In this document: one piece after another, positions 28,328-37,316 of the stretch
How positions within the stretch are numbered: position 1 is the stretch's first letter
How the letters are laid out: each line of letters starts with the position of its first letter
DNA from: Nitrosomonadales bacterium
Lineage (GTDB): Bacteria; Pseudomonadota; Gammaproteobacteria; Burkholderiales; Gallionellaceae
NCBI GenBank assembly: GCA_016721605.1
Contig: JADKHS010000002.1
Coordinates: 62,001 to 126,000, forward strand
DNA: 64,000 bases
Reading direction: 5' to 3'
Notes under the pieces: model-generated
What the model was told of the DNA's origin: nothing
Database searches by the model: none
Seen by the model: only the letters and a program-made list of their open reading frames with translations
Translations under genes and position numbers: made by a program

Positions 28328-28543
28328 GATAGGAGCGTCAATGCACCCAAGCACAGTCAATGTAGAAAATTACCGGGTACATTGGGGCGTTCTACAGCCA
28401 GCAAAGAAAGCAGACTTACCTTGATTACCTGTCATCTGCCACGTTCACGCAACAATATGATGAAAACAAGATGAAAGACATTTTTTGCTTAACCCGTCGG
28501 ACTCCACGATTAACAACCGACCTCATCCAGACCAAAATGGCTG

Positions 28544-28576
28544 GTAAAGATACGAGCGTTTCGCCCGTATCTTTAC
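28544..28576. repeat. Long hairpin, 11 bp plus 3 bp
   Basis: GTAAAGATACG (28544-28554) pairs with CGTATCTTTAC (28566-28576). Inside, after one mismatch, GCG pairs with CGC around a TTT loop. It has no T-run after it. It could be an element end, an RNA structure or a protein-binding site. Confidence 0.6.
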
Positions 28577-28681
28577 GAATAACTTCAACACGGCACAACG
28601 CAACAGATGTAGTACTCATTCCTCAAGCGGGATGCCTAATATGGCTCACCAATACCGCCAACGTTATCCGGAACCTGCTTA

Positions 28682-28715
28682 GAGGCGAGCACAAAGCACT
28701 CGTGCCTCAGTTTTT
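28682..28715 (+). terminator. Terminator-like hairpin
   Basis: GAGGC pairs with GCCTC and GAG with CTC inside, with a small bulge, and the stem is followed by AGTTTTT. It would stop plus-strand transcription leaving the IS110 element. Confidence 0.45.
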
Positions 28716-28852
28716 ACTGGCTTGGCATTCCAATGATAACTAGAATCCCCTCATTACTTGCTGTTTCCTGCTCACACCTTTCCCTCGCGTATCCGCAGCT
28801 CATTTAACGTCGAAGGAAACGGATTATTTATTTTCCTCAGCAGAAAAAGATT

Positions 28853-30712
28853 TCATGGTAATACCAACGTGTTTTTAGTATCCGCAAGATATGCTTGAAA
28901 CGCTTCATCACCAGTTATTTGGCGAAGTTGCTGCATATAACGCGCACGCTTGGTATCGTCGGTGACAGTAATGTCTTTAATTGCATCTATACGAACCAAT
29001 ACATAGCCATTCTGTTCATTTTCGACACCCATATATACCGGAAGAACAGCCGCGTTTGCCTGAAATACTTGACGAGCCAGACTATTATCAAGCTCAGCAT
29101 GCTGTTCACGCGTTACTACAGTCGGTACTGTCCATTCCACGTTAACCTTTTCACCACGTTGCAACTTCGCCAACACTAATTGCCCCTGTTTGACCGCAAG
29201 CTCTAACGCTTGCTTGCGCAGTAGTTTCTGGCGAATACTTGCATTTACCTCTTTCAACGGAAGTGTGCTAGCTGGCTTATATTCCAGCAACCGTGCCGCG
29301 AACAAGGTATTAGGCGCGATCTCGATGGCAGCGCTATTACGCTTCTTTTTCGTTACATCTTCCGTAAACACAGCCTGTAATGCTTTATCCGTCCAAGGCA
29401 ATAGTCCAACCTGTTTTTTGTGCAACCAACCGCTTTGCTGTAGCGGCATTTTCACCAATTCTGCAGCTGGTTTGAGAGCATCACTCTGTTCATACACAAT
29501 ATTGCTAAATTTCTCTGCCAATTCAGCAAACTTATCATTTGCTTTCTGCAGTTTCAACCTCTGCGTAATAACACTCTGTGCCTCATCCAGCGGAAGCGCT
29601 TTAGCAGGATTCACTGCCAGCAGCTTGATAATATGATAGCCAAAATCGGTTTGTACCAAACCGCTAATTTCGCCTACCTTAAGCTTGAATACGGCCTCTT
29701 CGAATGGCTTGACCATCATCCCGGGGCCAAACTGACCAAGATCGCCTCCACTAGCGGCAGAGCCAGGATCCTGCGAATATTGTTTAGCTAATTCGGCGAA
29801 TTTATCTGGTGACTGCTTAACTTGCTGCAATACCTGCGCTGCTTTAGCCTTGGCAGCCAGCTTATCTGCATCTGCTGCCTGCGCGGCCACCGCAATCAGA
29901 ATATGTGCAGCCTGGCGCTGTTCTGGTGAACCAAATTCATTCTGATGCTCATCGTAATATTTTTTAATATCAGTTTTATCCACTGCCACTTGTGATTGCA
30001 ATGCATCGGCCGAGAATGTCACATACTCCACCCGCACCTGCTCATCAGTCTGAAATTCCTTCAAATTCATGTCATAATAATTTTGTACCGCAGTTTCATC
30101 TACTTTCGCCTGTTTTAGATACGTTTCAAAAGAAATTTTTGCCACAGCCACAACACGTTGCTGTTCATTTAAGCGTATTAAATTATCCGCAATAATATTT
30201 GATGCATAACCATTCCGCATATATGCATCAATCAACTGGTGCATATATAGTTCTCGTGCTACATTTGACTCAAATGTCATCGGCGTCAGTTTCTCACGAC
30301 GCAAGACTGACTCATAAAGCTGTTTATCGAATTTTCCATCTTTTTGAAACGCTTCAATACCAGCTATACTCTGAGCCAAATATTTCTCATTTACAGTTAG
30401 TCCAATGGAACGCGCCTGCAAAATCAACAAACGTTGGCTAACGAGACTTTCCAGAATCGCACGTTTTGTTTCAGGCTTATCAAACATAGTTTGATCATAG
30501 TTGCTACCCATCATTTTACGCATTCTCTCTTGCTGCTGACGCACAGCTTGATCGAACTCTGCTTGGTTGATTTTTTCACCATTCACTGTAGCTAAAGCTT
30601 CGCTATGGGAGGACTTATTGTAGGAATCCACGCCCCAAAATGTAAACGTAAGAATAATGAGCAACAACACGATTTGTACAAATCGTCGATTCCCATGCAC
30701 AAAATCAAACAT
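28853..30712 (-). CDS. ppiD: Periplasmic chaperone/peptidyl-prolyl isomerase PpiD
   Basis: PpiD is a membrane-anchored folding factor beside the Sec translocon. One N-terminal membrane helix (about residues 13-30, VQIVLLLIILTFTFWGV) is followed by a SurA_N-like chaperone domain to about residue 180 and a parvulin domain near residues 265-360. The parvulin motifs AAHILIAV, ASGGDLGQFGPGMM and FGYHIIKLL are clear. Length 619 aa, intact. Upstream are two tRNA genes on the same strand, separated by a terminator. Confidence 0.93.
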   Translation of the reverse strand: MFDFVHGNRRFVQIVLLLIILTFTFWGVDSYNKSSHSEALATVNGEKINQAEFDQAVRQQQERMRKMMGSNYDQTMFDKPETKRAILESLVSQRLLILQARSIGLTVNEKYLAQSIAGIEAFQKDGKFDKQLYESVLRREKLTPMTFESNVARELYMHQLIDAYMRNGYASNIIADNLIRLNEQQRVVAVAKISFETYLKQAKVDETAVQNYYDMNLKEFQTDEQVRVEYVTFSADALQSQVAVDKTDIKKYYDEHQNEFGSPEQRQAAHILIAVAAQAADADKLAAKAKAAQVLQQVKQSPDKFAELAKQYSQDPGSAASGGDLGQFGPGMMVKPFEEAVFKLKVGEISGLVQTDFGYHIIKLLAVNPAKALPLDEAQSVITQRLKLQKANDKFAELAEKFSNIVYEQSDALKPAAELVKMPLQQSGWLHKKQVGLLPWTDKALQAVFTEDVTKKKRNSAAIEIAPNTLFAARLLEYKPASTLPLKEVNASIRQKLLRKQALELAVKQGQLVLAKLQRGEKVNVEWTVPTVVTREQHAELDNSLARQVFQANAAVLPVYMGVENEQNGYVLVRIDAIKDITVTDDTKRARYMQQLRQITGDEAFQAYLADTKNTLVLP

Positions 30713-30744
30713 AATAACCGCCCGATAAAATTTATTTAAAATAA

Positions 30745-30773
30745 ATAAAAAAAGGCGAACTTTCGTTCGCCTT
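30745..30773 (-). terminator. Intrinsic terminator of the tRNA-Val/tRNA-Asp unit
   Basis: On the minus strand AAGGCGAAC and GTTCGCCTT form a 9-bp stem around GAAA, followed by a run of seven T. It lies 5 nt beyond tRNA-Asp and before ppiD. Confidence 0.9.
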
Positions 30774-30777
30774 AATG

Positions 30778-30854
30778 TGGCGGAGTGGACGGGACTCGAA
30801 CCCGCGACCCCCGGCGTGACAGGCCGGTATTCTAACCAACTGAACTACCACTCC
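30778..30854 (-). tRNA. tRNA-Asp (anticodon GTC)
   Basis: The minus strand folds as a 77-nt tRNA with acceptor stem GGAGTGG/CCACTCC, a GTTCGAGTC T-arm and anticodon loop CTGTCAC. The CCA end is encoded. It is in tandem with tRNA-Val, 13 nt apart. Confidence 0.96.
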
Positions 30855-30867
30855 AAATTTAAGCAGC

Positions 30868-30943
30868 TGGTGGGTGCTGAGGGGTTCGAACCCCCGACAT
30901 TCGCCTTGTAAGGGCGACGCTCTACCAGCTGAGCTAAGCACCC
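30868..30943 (-). tRNA. tRNA-Val (anticodon TAC)
   Basis: A 76-nt tRNA with acceptor stem GGGTGCT/AGCACCC, D-arm GCTCAGCTGGTAGAGC, anticodon loop CTTACAA and T-loop GTTCGAAC. CCA is encoded. It is the first gene of a two-tRNA unit. Confidence 0.96.
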
Positions 30944-30955
30944 AATCAAAGTATT

Positions 30956-30984
30956 ATTCTACAACATTCCTCAGACCTTTACCA
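30956..30984 (-). promoter_or_regulatory. Candidate promoter of the tRNA-Val/tRNA-Asp unit
   Basis: On the minus strand TAGAAT (30956-30961) sits 12 nt before tRNA-Val, with a weak -35 (TGGTAA) 17 nt further upstream. The -35 match is poor, so confidence is low. Confidence 0.35.
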
Positions 30985-31174
30985 GTGTAGTATTTCGATA
31001 CTTTCACTACTTTGATCAAGGTCAACCCGCCAACACTAAAACTTCAACCATGCAACGAGCCACAACCAAAGAAAAATCTACAATAGCTTTATATCAAGGA
31101 GTTCTAGCACCATCAAACAAATTAGCACATTATTATACACTTACAATGGTTTTTAGAAGTTTGCGCATATTTCA

Positions 31175-33586
31175 TCAATGTTTGATCACAGTAGCGCGAC
31201 TTTCATCCGCCACCAAAATCGGATTGACTACTGGCGCAGCCTCAGGCAGTGGTTCTGGCTTACGTTCCAGTGCCATTTCCAACACCTGTTCAATCCATTT
31301 AACCGGATGAATTTCAAGTTTATTTTTTACGTTATCAGGAATTTCAACAAGATCCTTAGTATTTTCTTCCGGAATCAAAACAACTGTAATGCCACCACGT
31401 TGAGCTGCCAGTAACTTCTCTTTTAATCCACCAATCGGCAACACCTCGCCACGTAGCGTAATTTCCCCGGTCATCGCCACATCAGCACGCACCGGGATAC
31501 CAGTTAACGCCGATACTATCGACGTACAAATACCGACACCAGCACTCGGCCCATCTTTTGGTGTAGCGCCTTCAGGTAAGTGGATATGTAAATCAGTTTT
31601 TTGGTAAAATTCGTCAGAAATACCCAAGCTACGGGCGCGGCTACGCACTACGCTAAGTGCAGCTTGAATCGACTCTTTCATAACTTCGCCTAATTTGCCA
31701 GTGGGGGTGATATTACCTTTGCCTGGTAATACTGCAGTTTCAATGGTTAGTAATTCACCGCCAACTTCTGTCCACGCTAATCCAGTTACTTGTCCAACCT
31801 GATTATGTTTCTCTGCGATTCCATAGCTATAACGCCGCACTCCAAGATATTTATCTAAGTTACGAGCGTTTACCATTACCTTGCTATCACGCCCTTTGAG
31901 CAATAATGCTTTCACCACTTTACGGCAAATCTTGGAAAGCTCGCGATCCAAGCTCCGCACACCCGCTTCGCGGGTGTAATAGCGCAGTATGTCACGAATT
32001 GCGCTTTCTGAAATACCAATTTCATCAAGCTTTAATCCATTGTTTTTAAGTGCTTTTGGAATTAAATAATGCATCGCAATATTTACTTTTTCATCTTCGG
32101 TATAACTTGATACGTGAATAATTTCCATGCGATCCAAAAGCGGAGCAGGAATATTCATGGTATTTGCGGTCGCAACAAACATTACATCAGACAAGTCATA
32201 TTCGACTTCGACATAATGATCGACAAAAGTATGATTCTGCTCTGGATCAAGCACCTCAAGCAGCGCCGATGAAGGGTCGCCACGAAAATCCATACCCATC
32301 TTGTCTACTTCATCGAGTAAGAATAACGGATTTTTCACGCCAACTTTGGTCATGTTCTGCAAAATTTTACCAGGCATTGAACCAATATAAGTGCGGCGAT
32401 GACCACGAATTTCTGACTCATCACGCACCCCACCTAGCGACATGCGAATAAATTTACGGCCTGTAGCCCGTGCAATAGACTGACCAAGCGAAGTCTTACC
32501 AACACCCGGCGGCCCAACTAAACACAAGATAGGCGCTTTCATCTTGTCGACGCGTTGCTGCACTGCAAGATACTCCACAATACGTTCCTTGACCTTCTCC
32601 AATCCATAGTGATCTGCTTCCAAAATTTCTTCGGCAGATTTCAACTTATTATTAATCTTTGTTTTCTTTTTCCATGGCAAACCCACCAACACATCAATGT
32701 AGTTGCGCACCACAGTCGCCTCAGCAGACATGGGGGACATTAAGCGCAATTTTTTCATTTCAGCTTCGGCCTTGGCGCGCGCTTCCTTAGGCAAGTGCGC
32801 AGCCTTTATTTTCTTTGCTAACTCCTCGAAATCTGCACCATCTTCACCCTCCCCCAACTCCTTCTGTATCGCTTTTACTTGCTCATTCAAATAATACTCA
32901 CGCTGGCTTTTTTCCATCTGTCGCTTGACTCGTCCGCGAATCCGTTTTTCTACTTGCAAGATATCGAGCTCAGCTTCCAATAGACCCAACAAATGATCAA
33001 AACGCTTTCGAACATCAAAGATTTCCAATATTTCCTGCTTTTGCTCTAATTTGAGTGGTAAGTGCGCTGCTATGGTATCTGCTAATCGCCCAGAATCATC
33101 CATGCCAGCCAAAGACGTCAATGTTTCTGGCGGAATCCTCTTATTAAGCTTAACATATTGGTCGAATTGGTTAATTAAGGCGCGACGCATAGCTTCTGCT
33201 TCACTACCCAAGCTGTCACCAACTAAAACTGGATCAATGTCAGCATCAAAATGACTTTTCTCATCCAACACATGCAATATTGTTGCACGTTGCGTACCCT
33301 CCACAAGAACCTTAACAGTACCATCAGGCAACTTAAGCATCTGCAAAATATTAGCAATGCTACCAACACGATACAAATCTTCTGCAGCAGGCTCATCTTT
33401 AGCGGCAGTTTTTTGCGCCACCAACACAATGCTCTTACCCGCTTCCATAGCGGACTCCAGCGCTTTAATTGATTTCGCGCGCCCAACAAACAATGGAATT
33501 ACCATATGCGGAAACACCACCACATCACGTAAAGGAAGTAATGGAAAAAAACTGGAAACAAGTGCACTAGTGTCATGCTCAGTCAT
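31175..33586 (-). CDS. lon: ATP-dependent protease La (Lon)
   Basis: Lon degrades misfolded and regulatory proteins in the cytoplasm. The N-terminal substrate domain (LPLRDVVVFPHMVIPLFVGR) covers about residues 1-210. The AAA+ domain has Walker A GPPGVGKTSLG and Walker B LFLLDEVDKM. The protease domain has the catalytic Ser in PKDGPSAGV and the Lys in GGLKEKLLAA. Length 803 aa, intact. A sigma-32-like promoter lies 35-63 bp upstream. It follows clpX on the same strand. Confidence 0.97.
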   Translation of the reverse strand: MTEHDTSALVSSFFPLLPLRDVVVFPHMVIPLFVGRAKSIKALESAMEAGKSIVLVAQKTAAKDEPAAEDLYRVGSIANILQMLKLPDGTVKVLVEGTQRATILHVLDEKSHFDADIDPVLVGDSLGSEAEAMRRALINQFDQYVKLNKRIPPETLTSLAGMDDSGRLADTIAAHLPLKLEQKQEILEIFDVRKRFDHLLGLLEAELDILQVEKRIRGRVKRQMEKSQREYYLNEQVKAIQKELGEGEDGADFEELAKKIKAAHLPKEARAKAEAEMKKLRLMSPMSAEATVVRNYIDVLVGLPWKKKTKINNKLKSAEEILEADHYGLEKVKERIVEYLAVQQRVDKMKAPILCLVGPPGVGKTSLGQSIARATGRKFIRMSLGGVRDESEIRGHRRTYIGSMPGKILQNMTKVGVKNPLFLLDEVDKMGMDFRGDPSSALLEVLDPEQNHTFVDHYVEVEYDLSDVMFVATANTMNIPAPLLDRMEIIHVSSYTEDEKVNIAMHYLIPKALKNNGLKLDEIGISESAIRDILRYYTREAGVRSLDRELSKICRKVVKALLLKGRDSKVMVNARNLDKYLGVRRYSYGIAEKHNQVGQVTGLAWTEVGGELLTIETAVLPGKGNITPTGKLGEVMKESIQAALSVVRSRARSLGISDEFYQKTDLHIHLPEGATPKDGPSAGVGICTSIVSALTGIPVRADVAMTGEITLRGEVLPIGGLKEKLLAAQRGGITVVLIPEENTKDLVEIPDNVKNKLEIHPVKWIEQVLEMALERKPEPLPEAAPVVNPILVADESRATVIKH

Positions 33587-33620
33587 GGCAGGAAGCTCCT
33601 CTGTGGATTAACTTGACAGT

Positions 33621-33649
33621 TAGATGGGGGCACGGCGAAATAATTCAAG
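33621..33649 (-). promoter_or_regulatory. Heat-shock (sigma-32) promoter of lon
   Basis: On the minus strand CTTGAA (33644-33649) and CCCCATCTA (33621-33629) are separated by 14 nt, very close to the RpoH consensus. The predicted start of transcription is about 25 nt before the lon ATG. Confidence 0.8.
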
Positions 33650-33676
33650 TGACAATACAAATCACCGCACATCAAC

Positions 33677-34960
33677 TTAATTTAGTGTACCGCTATAAAT
33701 ATAATTAGCTGCCCTGGAAGTATCCGCGTATATCACAATTGGTTTAATTTCGTCATTTATACTACTCACATCAAGCACCACCTTGCTCACATTATCCATC
33801 GAAGGCAAGTCGTACATAATATCGAGCAAAGAATGTTCCAGGATAGAACGCAAGCCACGTGCACCCGTCTTACGTTCCAACGCTTTTTTGGCGATAGCCT
33901 GTAATACACCCTCATGAAATTCCATATCCACGCCTTCCATCGCGAACAATTTATGATATTGTTTGGTCAAGGCATTTTTAGGTTCGGTCAAAATTTGAAT
34001 TAATGCCATTTCATCCAATTCTTCTAGTGTAGCAACCACTGGCAAGCGTCCAACAAATTCGGGAATCAAACCAAATTTGATCAAGTCTTCGGGCTCCAAA
34101 TTACGCAGCACTGTACCCACACTCTTCTTATCGCCATGTTTGGCGAGGCTTGCGCCAAAACCAATACCGGTTTTCTCTGAGCGATTAAGTATGACCTTCT
34201 CCATGCCATCAAACGCTCCACCGCATATAAAAAGAATATTAGTAGTGTCCACCTGCAAAAATTCGGTATTGGGATGTTTGCGGCCACCCTGGGGCGGAAC
34301 AGACGCCTTGGTGCCCTCGATCAACTTGAGTAGCGCCTGTTGCACTCCCTCACCAGAAACGTCACGAGTGATAGAAGGATTGTCTGATTTGCGAGAAATC
34401 TTATCAATTTCGTCAATATAAATAATACCGCGCTGCGCGCGCTCTACGTCATAGTCACACGCTTGCAATAGCTTCAGAATAATGTTCTCGACATCTTCCC
34501 CAACATACCCCGCTTCGGTCAGCGTAGTAGCATCGGCCATCACAAACGGCACGTCAAGCAGACGCGCCAAGGTTTGCGCCAGCAAGGTTTTTCCAGAACC
34601 AGTCGGACCGAGAAGCAAAATATTACTCTTGGCCAACTCCACACCATCCTTATTAGTACTTCTCAAACGTTTATAATGGTTATACACCGCCACAGACAAA
34701 ATTTTCTTGGCGTGCTCCTGACCGATTACATATTCATCAAGACGTGCACGAATTTCATGCGGCACCAGCAAATCGGCCTTGTCCGTTTTGCTGGATGCGA
34801 CACTATTAACTTCCTCACGAATAATGTCATTGCAAAGCTCGATACATTCATCGCATACGAATACAGAAGGCCCCGCAATCAGTTTGCGAACTTCATGCTG
34901 GCTCTTGCCGCAAAACGAGCAGTACAATAATTTGTCGCCCTTGCTTTTATCCAGCACCAT
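33677..34960 (-). CDS. clpX: ATP-dependent Clp protease ATPase subunit ClpX
   Basis: ClpX unfolds substrates and feeds them to ClpP. The N-terminal zinc domain uses YCSFCGKSQ and CDECIELC. The AAA+ domain has Walker A GPTGSGKTLLAQ, Walker B IIYIDEIDKI, the RKSDNPSITRDVSGEGVQ sensor region and the IGF-type loop (TGIGFGA) that docks on ClpP. Length 427 aa, intact. It lies 63 nt after clpP. Confidence 0.97.
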   Translation of the reverse strand: MVLDKSKGDKLLYCSFCGKSQHEVRKLIAGPSVFVCDECIELCNDIIREEVNSVASSKTDKADLLVPHEIRARLDEYVIGQEHAKKILSVAVYNHYKRLRSTNKDGVELAKSNILLLGPTGSGKTLLAQTLARLLDVPFVMADATTLTEAGYVGEDVENIILKLLQACDYDVERAQRGIIYIDEIDKISRKSDNPSITRDVSGEGVQQALLKLIEGTKASVPPQGGRKHPNTEFLQVDTTNILFICGGAFDGMEKVILNRSEKTGIGFGASLAKHGDKKSVGTVLRNLEPEDLIKFGLIPEFVGRLPVVATLEELDEMALIQILTEPKNALTKQYHKLFAMEGVDMEFHEGVLQAIAKKALERKTGARGLRSILEHSLLDIMYDLPSMDNVSKVVLDVSSINDEIKPIVIYADTSRAANYIYSGTLN

Positions 34961-35023
34961 TCATATCCCCTGTTTTGTTTATCGCCTACATTTATTATCT
35001 ATCGATTAAGCCCATGCGGTTGT

Positions 35024-35653
35024 TTAAACGCGCTTATCCAGAACTTTATCTACCAAGCCATAATCGACTGCTTCAGTCGCATTTAAGAATTTATCGCGCT
35101 CGCTATCACGGGCAATTTCCTCGACATTGCGACCTGTGTGCTGCGCCATCAGGGCATACAGGCGCTCACGCAGGCTCAAAATATATCTAGCATGAATTTC
35201 AATATCCGTCGCCTGCCCCTGGAATCCTCCTAACGGCTGATGGATCATCACCGAAGAATTAGGCAAAACAAAGCGCTTTCCTTTTGCACCGGCCTGCAAT
35301 AAAAAAGCGCCCATCGATGCCGCCATGCCAATGCACAACGTAGAAACCTCCGGTTTTATGAATTGCATAGTGTCATAAATCGCCATGCCTGCCGAAATAG
35401 AGCCGCCCGGCGAATTGATATAGAGATGAATCTCCTTATCTGGATTTTCAGACTCCAGAAACAACAATTGCGCTACCACCAAGTTAGCGGTCATATCATT
35501 GATGTTGCCAACTAAAAATATTACGCGTTCCTTGAGCAGACGTGAATAAATATCATACGCACGCTCTCCACGCCCGCTGGTTTCTATCACCATCGGAATC
35601 ATACCGATATTTTGCGAGTCCTCATTATTTTGAGGTATTTCGCTATACATCAC
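35024..35653 (-). CDS. clpP: ATP-dependent Clp protease proteolytic subunit ClpP
   Basis: A serine protease that forms double heptameric rings. The nucleophile is in GMAASMGAFLL and the His in MIHQPLGGFQGQA. Length 209 aa, including a short N-terminal extension that is usually processed. Its start overlaps the tig stop by 4 nt, and clpX follows on the same strand. Confidence 0.97.
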   Translation of the reverse strand: MMYSEIPQNNEDSQNIGMIPMVIETSGRGERAYDIYSRLLKERVIFLVGNINDMTANLVVAQLLFLESENPDKEIHLYINSPGGSISAGMAIYDTMQFIKPEVSTLCIGMAASMGAFLLQAGAKGKRFVLPNSSVMIHQPLGGFQGQATDIEIHARYILSLRERLYALMAQHTGRNVEEIARDSERDKFLNATEAVDYGLVDKVLDKRV

Positions 35654-36960
35654 GCGGCATTCTCCATCAACTCGTTAAATTCCATCACCCTCTCTGTCAC
35701 CTTTACAGCATCCGTCACCCAAACCACCACATTATCCTCCAGCACCAGATTTTCCGCGTCTTGCAAGCGTGTCGGATCATTATAGTGCCACTGCACCACT
35801 TCTTCTGGGTTGTCATAACTTTGTGCATAATCCTGAACCAGCGCCTTAATCTGCTCAGGTTTAGCGTGTAAATCATATTTATCCACCAACTCTGTCAAGA
35901 TCAAACTCAACTTGACACGCTTTTGCGCACGTTCAGTGAACAGTTCGAGTGGTAACGATTCTTCTCCTTTCGGCATTTCCATTCCGCGCTTTTTCATATC
36001 GCGCATAGTTTGCTGCATCAAGCTCTGCGCTTCAGCATCCAATAGTGCCTTAGGTATCTCCAATTGAGTAACTTTCAGCAAGGTAGCCATTGCGCTGTCT
36101 TTGTTACGCAACATTAAACGGCGCTTGATTTCGCGCTCTAGATTATCGCGGACTTCAGCCTTTAGCTTATCCACATCACCATCTTCTATACCAAGTAGCT
36201 TGGCAAATTTAGCATCAATTTCTGGTAAATGCTGCTCTTCCACCTTGTGCAAAGTAATGGTAAAAACCGCTGATTTACCAGCAACCTTCTCTGCCTGATA
36301 GTCTGCCGGAAAAGTCATGTCGAAAGATTTCGTTTCTCCTGCCTTCATACCGATGATAGCATTTTCAAAATCTGGTAATAAGCGTCCCACACCCAGCAAC
36401 ACGGCTAAATTCCTAGCCTCACCACCTTCAAATATTTTTCCTTCCAGCAAGCCACTAAAATCAATATGCACCCTGTCTGTATTTTGCGCCGCGCGATCAA
36501 CTACTTCAAATGTCGCGTGCTGCTTACGCAAAGTAGCAATCGTAGTGTCCACATCGGCATCACTCAAGGTATAAACCGCTTGCTCCATGCTTTCAGCGCT
36601 GATATCACCTAACACGACTTCAGGATAAACCTCAAAAGTCGCACTATATTCGATCCACACGGCATCCGGGTCTGTGGTCTTGACCTCGAAGGTTGGATAG
36701 CCAACCACTTTCAACTGATTCTCCTGCACTTCTTTAGCAAAAGACTGCCGTAAAGCGTCTTGCAACACTTCTTGCTGTATTTTCGCACCGTGTTTTTGCT
36801 CCAAAATCTTGAACGGCACCTTGCCCGGCCTGAAACCAGGCACCTCAGCGGTACGTGCCAGATTTTTCAGGCGCGCTTCCATTTCACTGCCAATCAGTTG
36901 CAGAGGGATGGATGCATTAAGGCGGCGCTCCAACCCGCTCATGATTTCTATACTCGACAT
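35650..36960 (-). CDS. tig: Trigger factor
   Basis: A ribosome-bound chaperone that meets nascent chains. The ribosome-docking signature GFRPGKVPFKI is near residue 45. The FKBP-like domain begins near residue 150 (DRVHIDFSGLLEGK), and the helical arms form the C-terminal part. Length 436 aa, intact. AAGGAAAG precedes the ATG. It is the first gene of the tig-clpP-clpX-lon series and sits 37 nt from tRNA-Leu. Confidence 0.96.
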   Translation of the reverse strand: MSSIEIMSGLERRLNASIPLQLIGSEMEARLKNLARTAEVPGFRPGKVPFKILEQKHGAKIQQEVLQDALRQSFAKEVQENQLKVVGYPTFEVKTTDPDAVWIEYSATFEVYPEVVLGDISAESMEQAVYTLSDADVDTTIATLRKQHATFEVVDRAAQNTDRVHIDFSGLLEGKIFEGGEARNLAVLLGVGRLLPDFENAIIGMKAGETKSFDMTFPADYQAEKVAGKSAVFTITLHKVEEQHLPEIDAKFAKLLGIEDGDVDKLKAEVRDNLEREIKRRLMLRNKDSAMATLLKVTQLEIPKALLDAEAQSLMQQTMRDMKKRGMEMPKGEESLPLELFTERAQKRVKLSLILTELVDKYDLHAKPEQIKALVQDYAQSYDNPEEVVQWHYNDPTRLQDAENLVLEDNVVVWVTDAVKVTERVMEFNELMENAA

Positions 36961-36997
36961 GCTAACTTTCCTTAGGTTAATAAGTGAATTCTTCAGT

Positions 36998-37086
<89 letters not shown>

Positions 37087-37160
37087 TCCAACAACAGGGC
37101 AATTGTAACATATGATAAGTAAGTAGGCGGTAAGCGTAAATGGGAAATGTCGGCCTATTT

Positions 37161-37200
37161 TAAGATGGTGCACCCATATGATGGGTCATGCAGCATCTTA
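37161..37200. repeat. Two-part hairpin between lpd and tRNA-Leu
   Basis: TAAGATG pairs with CATCTTA at the outside and ACCCAT with ATGGGT inside, around ATG. No T-run follows. It lies about 115 nt beyond the lpd stop and may slow or end transcription from the TCA block. No gene is visible in 37084-37316. Confidence 0.45.
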
Positions 37201-37316
37201 ATAAAATACTTCAATCAAGCTGTGCGAGCATTGAAATAGCGGAAGTACCCACTCCGCCTAGACAACTAACCGTGTTATCGTCCTAGTCGAAATTCGATCA
37301 GCGCAAAACATTTTGA

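Larger units (their letters stand above)
27056..28345 (+). mobile_element. IS110-family insertion sequence
   Basis: One DEDD-type recombinase gene is preceded by about 195 nt of noncoding left-end DNA and followed by a short right end (GATAGGAGCGTC). IS110 elements lack terminal inverted repeats, so the borders are estimated from the point where IS3 homology stops and from the distance past the gene. Elements of this group encode a structured bridge RNA in the left noncoding part. Confidence 0.75.
28346..28852. other. Noncoding region rich in hairpins
   Basis: I see no gene in these 507 nt. Two clear secondary structures stand out, an 11-bp hairpin at 28544-28576 and a terminator-like hairpin at 28682-28715. 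The stretch separates the IS110 element from the 3' end of ppiD. Confidence 0.5.
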
